NCBI GenBank assembly: GCA_027032075.1
Contig: JALVOC010000188.1
Location: 21,237-85,236, forward strand
Origin: Chromatiales bacterium
GTDB taxonomy: Bacteria; Pseudomonadota; Gammaproteobacteria; UBA6429; Thiohalophilaceae
Direction: 5' to 3'
DNA: 64,000 nucleotides
Shown: positions 60,109 through 64,000 of the stretch, piece by piece
How the letters are laid out: each line of letters begins with the position of its first letter
How positions within the stretch are numbered: the first letter of the stretch is position 1
The notes under the pieces: model-generated
The model's input: only the letters and a program-made list of their open reading frames with translations
Told to the model about the DNA's origin: nothing
Database searches by the model: none
Translations under genes and position numbers: made by a program

Positions 60109-60588
60109 TCAGATAAACAAAGTAATATCTGCTTCACCGGCAAACTCAAAAAAGGTTGCCGCACCGCCGTATTCAATACCATCGATGAAATCAGATGGAG
60201 ACATATCAAAAAGGTCGACTGTCATCTGACAGGCAACTATCTTGACGTCCGCTTCGATACAAAGCTCACGCAGATCTTCCAGACTGGCGACACCCTTCGC
60301 TTTCATTTTTGATTTCATCATCATGGTCATGATGCTTTCCATCCCCGGAATCGCAGTCCCCAGAACAGGAAACCACTTGTCCATACCCATTGGCATGGGC
60401 ATGCCCGGGTTACCCAGAGGGCTGACCTTGACGTTGATCTTCTTCTTTAACAACTGCAGTCCGTAGAAGGTAAAGAAAATCTCAACATCGTATCCCAGCG
60501 CCGCTGCGGTTGATGCAAGAATAAAAGGGGGATATCCCCAGTCCAGCGTACCCTTGGTTGAAATAATGGCAAGTTTTTTATTAGACAT
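60109..60588 (-). CDS. dsrE2: DsrE2-type sulfur-trafficking protein (DsrE/DsrF/DrsH-like)
   Basis: A 159-residue protein of the DsrE superfamily: LAIISTKGTLDWGYPPFILA, a Met-rich middle (GNPGMPMPMGMDKW, MESIMTMMMKSK), and ELCIEADVKIVACQMTVDLF with Cys110 and Cys120, the presumed persulfide sites. It lacks the extra membrane segments of longer DsrE2 forms. It follows tusA and rhd on the same strand; the rhd-tusA-dsrE2 set is known from sulfur oxidisers such as Allochromatium, where it relays sulfane sulfur toward cytoplasmic oxidation. It is followed by a terminator. Confidence 0.88.
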   Translation of the reverse strand: MSNKKLAIISTKGTLDWGYPPFILASTAAALGYDVEIFFTFYGLQLLKKKINVKVSPLGNPGMPMPMGMDKWFPVLGTAIPGMESIMTMMMKSKMKAKGVASLEDLRELCIEADVKIVACQMTVDLFDMSPSDFIDGIEYGGAATFFEFAGEADITLFI

Positions 60589-60608
60589 ATTATACCTCGA
60601 CTTCTGTA

Positions 60609-60626
60609 ACCAGCCCGAAGGCTGGT
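60609..60626 (-). promoter_or_regulatory. UUCG-loop hairpin between tusA and dsrE2
   Basis: On the minus strand ACCAGCC, loop TTCG, GGCTGGT form a 7-bp stem with an extra-stable tetraloop, about 20 bases before the dsrE2 start. There is no T-run after it. It may stabilise the tusA mRNA or mark a processing point. Confidence 0.55.
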
Positions 60627-60692
60627 CAACAGGTTTTAGTTAATAAGAATTATTGTTGTTTTACTGTTGAAGTCAGGAAAAACGGTATGAAT

Positions 60693-60923
60693 TCAGGCTT
60701 TCTTGATTAGAAAGGTAAATTTCCCGCCTTCCTCTTTGGATTCCATCAGCTCGTTGCCGGTTTGCTTGGCAAAAGCTTCGAAATCCTTAACCGAGCCCGG
60801 ATCGGTTGCGATGATATGCAATACCTGACCCGCGGACATCCCAGCCAGAGACTTCTTGGCACGCAAGATCGGCAATGGGCAGTTCAGTCCGGAGGCATCG
60901 AGTTCTTGATCGAAATCAGCCAT
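60693..60923 (-). CDS. tusA: Sulfur carrier protein TusA
   Basis: A 76-residue protein with the invariant CPxP motif (ELDASGLNCPLPILRAKKSL, Cys15), which carries a persulfide. It receives sulfur from rhodanese or IscS and passes it on, here plausibly to DsrE2. It has a good ribosome site (AGGAG) and its own promoter candidate. It lies between rhd and dsrE2. Confidence 0.95.
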   Translation of the reverse strand: MADFDQELDASGLNCPLPILRAKKSLAGMSAGQVLHIIATDPGSVKDFEAFAKQTGNELMESKEEGGKFTFLIKKA

Positions 60924-61001
60924 ATAATTACTCCTTTTGGTTAGGTTGAGTATCGTTAGAGAAAATCTGGCAGAACCAGAATATTAGCAATCAAGCCGAC
61001 A

Positions 61002-61030
61002 CTTATATGACAAGTCAGCAAAAATGACAA
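61002..61030 (-). promoter_or_regulatory. Sigma-70-like promoter upstream of tusA
   Basis: Minus strand: -35 TTGTCA (complement of 61025-61030), a 17-base spacer and -10 TATAAG (complement of 61002-61007). It lies between the rhd stop and the tusA start, so tusA-dsrE2 may be expressed apart from rhd. Confidence 0.6.
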
Positions 61031-61055
61031 CAATTTTCCAAGCTGCCGGCCAGAA

Positions 61056-61394
61056 TTACGCATATTTTATGTGCTTACTCACCGGCAAGCCACTGGCGGA
61101 CCAGGCGAGAAAACCACCGCGTAAAACGGCGATTTTCCGGTATCCCTGTGATTCCAGGTAAGCGCAGGCCTGGGGAGAACTTGCCCCGATCCCGCAATAG
61201 ATGACGATAGTCTTGTCTTTGATTAATCGAGGTAACTGTTCAGGTATTAAATGAAGAGGAAGATTTTCCGCGCCCGGTATCATCCCTTCGGCCGTTTCGT
61301 CCGGTCCACGAATATCGACAAGTTGGACTTCTGACGTTGCATCACTCAACATTTGCTGCAGTTCGACCACCTCGATTTCGCTTATATAATGCAT
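61056..61394 (-). CDS. Single-domain rhodanese sulfurtransferase
   Basis: A 112-residue cytosolic protein. The active-site loop IVIYCGIGASSP has Cys67, which forms the persulfide. VQLVDIRGPDETAEGMIPGA is the usual CH2A-like region. As the first gene of rhd-tusA-dsrE2 it would mobilise sulfane sulfur and load TusA. There is no signal peptide. Confidence 0.93.
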   Translation of the reverse strand: MHYISEIEVVELQQMLSDATSEVQLVDIRGPDETAEGMIPGAENLPLHLIPEQLPRLIKDKTIVIYCGIGASSPQACAYLESQGYRKIAVLRGGFLAWSASGLPVSKHIKYA

Positions 61395-61745
61395 ACCCTT
61401 CCCTGGATTGTTGCGCCTGGCGCGCGTTATTTACTAATATTTAATAATATAAGTATATACAAAATTTATGGTGTGTAACGATCCGTTGCACGGTTTGTTC
61501 ATAAATTTACAGTTGATTTAGACCGGGGAAACAGAAAGATGTTACCTGACCGGATAAAAACCGTTATTATCCATACTGAATATGTGTTTTTTGGGTATAA
61601 AACCCTCGCCGGGGATTTTAAACATCTCACCATCCGAATGAAAGGGACTCGCAGGGGATGTTTGCTTTCCCTGTTTTAATCCCGGAATATTGACCCCATA
61701 ACAGGTACATTCTTTGCTCAATACACACGATTAACCCGAGAATCC
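61395..61745. other. Divergent intergenic region between rhd and the M48 protease gene
   Basis: About 350 bases without a gene. The left half (61430-61470) is strongly AT-rich and probably holds the rhd promoter; the right half should hold that of the protease gene. I could not define either promoter with confidence. Confidence 0.5.
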
Positions 61746-63206
61746 ATGCAACTTCGATTTTTGTTACCAATCCTGAGCCTGATCGTTGCAATGAGCGGCG
61801 CTCTCCCGGCCGCCTATGGCCAATCGATCGCTCTGCCGGAAATCGGTCAAAGCGGGGGAGCCGGTGTGACTCCCAGCGAGGAACGGCGTACCGGTGAAGC
61901 CGTCATGCGAAACTTTTACCGCATGGGCGCCATCCTGGACGATCCCCTCCTTCATGACTATATCAACCTCTTGGGTTACAGCCTGATCCCGGCCAGTAAC
62001 AGCAGTAAGCGGGATTTTCAGTTTTTCATGGTCGATGACGACTCAATCAACGCCTTTGCCCTGCCGGGAGGATATATCGGGGTAAATTACGGTTTGTTAT
62101 TGGCCACCGAATCAGAAAGCGAAGTGGCATCGGTACTGGCGCATGAAATCGCTCACGTCACCCAGCGTCATCATGCCCGCGCTTATGAATTTGCTTCGCA
62201 AAATAATATTCCGGTTCTTGCCGCATTGATTGCCGCCATCGTTCTTGGCACCCAGAATGGCGAACTTGCCCAGGCCGCCCTGGCAACGGTAACCGCCGGT
62301 TCCATCCAGCAACAGATCAATTTTACCCGGGAAAACGAGAAAGAAGCTGACTATATTGGTATACAATTACTTGCCGACAGCGGTTATAACCCCCAAAGCA
62401 TGGCCGCTTTTTTCAGCCAACTGTCAAAGGAAAGCCGTCTGTACGGCCCCCAGGCACCGGAATTTCTACGCACCCATCCGGTCAATGAATCCCGTATTGC
62501 CGATGCCAGCAACCGTGCCGCCCAGTTGACTGCGAAAAAATCCTATCGCTCGCAAAAAAACTATTTTCTCATGCGAGCCCGCGTGCAGGTGCTGACCAGT
62601 GAGGACAAGAAGAAGCTCGTCACGCAATTGTCCGGAAAACTCAAAAACGGCCAATATCAGGATCGGGAGGCTACTCTCTATGCCATTGCACTCGGGCTGA
62701 TGGAATCCGGCCAATACCAGCAGGCGCGCACAAAACTGGATGCCTTGCTAAAACAGGATCCTGAGCGCATCGCCTACCTGCTTGCCCGCGCAAAACTGGA
62801 AAGTCTCGCCAAGCGGCACCAGGCGGCCATATCCGCTTTCAAGAAAGCGCTCGCTGACTACCCCCATAATGGCCCGTTGACTTTTGCGTACAGTCAGGCA
62901 CTGCTGAATGCCGGCAAACCGGCCATGGCGCGCAAAGTGTTGCTTGCCCAGCTACGCAAACAGGATGACAATCCCAATCTCTATCGCCTGCTCGCTGAAG
63001 CCGAATCCAGCCTGGGAAACACTGCAGGAACCCATGTTGCCATGGGCGAGTATTATTATCGCGTCGGGCTGACACACCAGGCACTGGATCAACTCAATCT
63101 TGCACGTAAGACCGAGCATCTCGACTGGTACAATATCGAACGTATCGAGGCGAGGCTGGCTGATTTTAAAGAAGAACTGGCTCAACTTGAGCAGTTGCCC
63201 AAATGA
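61746..63206 (+). CDS. bepA: BepA-like M48 metalloprotease with TPR domain
   Basis: A 486-residue protein with a signal peptide (LLPILSLIVAMSGALPAAYG). The M48 zinc motif is VLAHEIAHVTQRHHARAYEF and the third ligand lies in ENEKEADYIGIQLLADSGYN. The C-terminal half is TPR-like (ATLYAIALGLMESGQYQQAR, HQAAISAFKKALADYPHNGP). In E. coli BepA works in the periplasm on outer-membrane protein assembly (LptD, BamA) quality control. It stands alone, upstream of soxXY but separated by about 290 AT-rich bases. Confidence 0.92.
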   Translation: MQLRFLLPILSLIVAMSGALPAAYGQSIALPEIGQSGGAGVTPSEERRTGEAVMRNFYRMGAILDDPLLHDYINLLGYSLIPASNSSKRDFQFFMVDDDSINAFALPGGYIGVNYGLLLATESESEVASVLAHEIAHVTQRHHARAYEFASQNNIPVLAALIAAIVLGTQNGELAQAALATVTAGSIQQQINFTRENEKEADYIGIQLLADSGYNPQSMAAFFSQLSKESRLYGPQAPEFLRTHPVNESRIADASNRAAQLTAKKSYRSQKNYFLMRARVQVLTSEDKKKLVTQLSGKLKNGQYQDREATLYAIALGLMESGQYQQARTKLDALLKQDPERIAYLLARAKLESLAKRHQAAISAFKKALADYPHNGPLTFAYSQALLNAGKPAMARKVLLAQLRKQDDNPNLYRLLAEAESSLGNTAGTHVAMGEYYYRVGLTHQALDQLNLARKTEHLDWYNIERIEARLADFKEELAQLEQLPK

Positions 63207-63492
63207 TTATAAAAATTTATAAAATACAGATCATTTTTATTTTTTATAATTCAATCCGGTATTCGTTTTACACAAGCATTTAATTAGTAAATCAGCGATT
63301 ACTTAATTTGTGTAATTGTTCATGAAAGTTCTCTATAGGACTTGCCATACCTCTGATAATCTGTATGCTAAGAGCCTGAGGGTTTTCAGTACTTAATAAT
63401 TTAAACCGTATAACCCAAAAACAAAAAATATTTAAGGTCATTTCTTGACCTCCTTTACTCACAACTTCTATTTGGATAACGAGGAGGAGAAC

Positions 63493-63867
63493 ATGCGGAA
63501 TCCCGCCAAACTCATCGCCGCTGCCAGTTCTATTGCTGTGCTGCTTGGTTCTCTTGCGTTGACTGCCCCTGGTGTCGCTGTTGCTGCCGATGATGCACTT
63601 GTCGCCAAGGGTAAGAAAATCGCCGAGAACCGTAAAAAAGGTAACTGCTTTGCATGCCATGACTATAAAGGGGCACATCTGCCGGGCAACGTCGGACCAC
63701 CCCTGGTCGCCATGAAGGCCCGCTTCCCGGACAAAGCCAAGCTTCGCGCACAGATTTGGGATGCAACCAAAGCCAACCCGAATACTATGATGCCCCCCTT
63801 CGGCCGACATGAAATCCTGAGCGAAAAGGAAATTGATGCCGTCACCGAATGGGTTTGGACACTTTAA
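63493..63867 (+). CDS. soxX: Monohaem cytochrome c subunit SoxX
   Basis: 124 residues from the ATG at 63493, which has a strong GAGGAG ribosome site. A signal peptide is followed by one haem-binding motif CFACH (residues 52-56) and a distal Met region (NPNTMMPPFGRHEILSEKE). SoxX partners the cytochrome SoxA in attaching thiosulfate to SoxY. The gene after it begins like soxY, which supports the assignment over a generic cytochrome c. About 290 AT-rich bases upstream should hold the sox promoter. Confidence 0.9.
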   Translation: MRNPAKLIAAASSIAVLLGSLALTAPGVAVAADDALVAKGKKIAENRKKGNCFACHDYKGAHLPGNVGPPLVAMKARFPDKAKLRAQIWDATKANPNTMMPPFGRHEILSEKEIDAVTEWVWTL

Positions 63868-63890
63868 AAATTATTGGAGGACATAATAAG

Positions 63891-64000
63891 ATGCAACGCA
63901 GAACATTTCTGAAAGGCACCCTGGCCGGTTCTGCCGTGGCGGTCGCCGCGGGAGCGGGACTGTTAAGCCCACGGAGCGTGCTCGCCGCCTGGCCCAAAGC
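63891..64000 (+). CDS. soxY: N-terminus of sulfur-carrier protein SoxY (cut by window edge)
   Basis: The first 36 codons are visible. A GGAGG ribosome site precedes the ATG. The sequence begins MQRRTFLKGTLAGSAVAVAA and continues into SPRSVLAAWPK, a Tat signal peptide with the twin-arginine RRTFLK motif. SoxY is exported by Tat with SoxZ and follows soxX in many sox clusters. The identity rests on position and the signal peptide, since the C-terminal GGCGG sulfur-binding arm is outside the window. Confidence 0.75.
   Translation, partial: MQRRTFLKGTLAGSAVAVAAGAGLLSPRSVLAAWPK

Noticed and set aside
59763..60116. An open frame running from inside repeat copy C through the TTTG tandem repeat and terminator
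   Set aside because: It starts in the repeat arm, encodes low-complexity Phe-rich sequence and ends beyond a terminator.

Overview
The window reads as one contiguous chromosome segment of a sulfur-oxidising gammaproteobacterium, probably Chromatiales-like. The evidence for this is a SoxX/SoxY pair at the right edge, a rhodanese-tusA-dsrE2 sulfur-relay cluster, a SoxK-like (SoxXA-binding) lipoprotein, and gammaproteobacterial housekeeping gene orders (iscRSUA-hscBA-fdx-iscX, queA-tgt-yajC-secDF, xseB-ispA-dxs, glyA-nrdR-ribD). I see no prophage, intact insertion sequence, CRISPR array or rRNA operon. There is one tRNA, Leu(CAA).

Layout. 1-5.6 kb: the end of an unknown gene, a lipoprotein, guaB, a SoxK-like lipoprotein, xseA and an M23 peptidase. 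5.7-12.7 kb (minus strand): rlmN, pilW, hisS, yfgM, bamB and der. The rodZ and ispG genes that usually sit between pilW and hisS are missing, and a palindromic repeat lies there instead. 12.9-20.4 kb (minus): trmJ, cysE and the whole ISC iron-sulfur assembly operon. 20.6-27.5 kb: suhB, then queA, tgt, yajC, secD and secF on the minus strand. 27.5-28.5 kb: a gene-poor, AT-richer stretch with broken or weak ORFs, ending in a strong promoter and tRNA-Leu. 28.7-40 kb: ppc, a large orphan PAS/GAF histidine kinase, and pcnB-folK-dNK-panB-lipoprotein-panC with panD. 40-43 kb: a three-gene rubrerythrin / Fe-S oxidoreductase / DUF3501 operon preceded by two palindromes, one resembling a PerR/Fur box. 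43-47.5 kb (plus): xseB-ispA-dxs and queD-folE2. 47.5-57 kb (minus): glyA-nrdR-ribD-ribE-ribBX-ribH-nusB-thiL-pgpA and small exported proteins. 57-61.4 kb (minus): a FadL-type porin, a DUF302-like exported protein and rhd-tusA-dsrE2. 61.7-64 kb (plus): a BepA-like M48 protease, then soxX and the start of soxY.

How the genes fit together. Periplasmic thiosulfate oxidation is represented by SoxXY with the SoxK-like accessory. Cytoplasmic sulfane sulfur would move through Rhd, TusA and DsrE2. Cysteine supply (CysE) adjoins IscS and the Fe-S machinery, which would serve the Fe-S proteins of the rubrerythrin operon. Four queuosine genes (tgt, queA, queD, folE2) lie in two places.

The most unusual non-coding content is a family of roughly 200-bp nested palindromes at about 10.6, 53.0 and 59.7 kb. 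Two copies share a nearly identical 52-bp core, but their long flanking arms have diverged while staying perfectly self-complementary. All calls come from reading the sequence and from remembered family features. No database search was possible.
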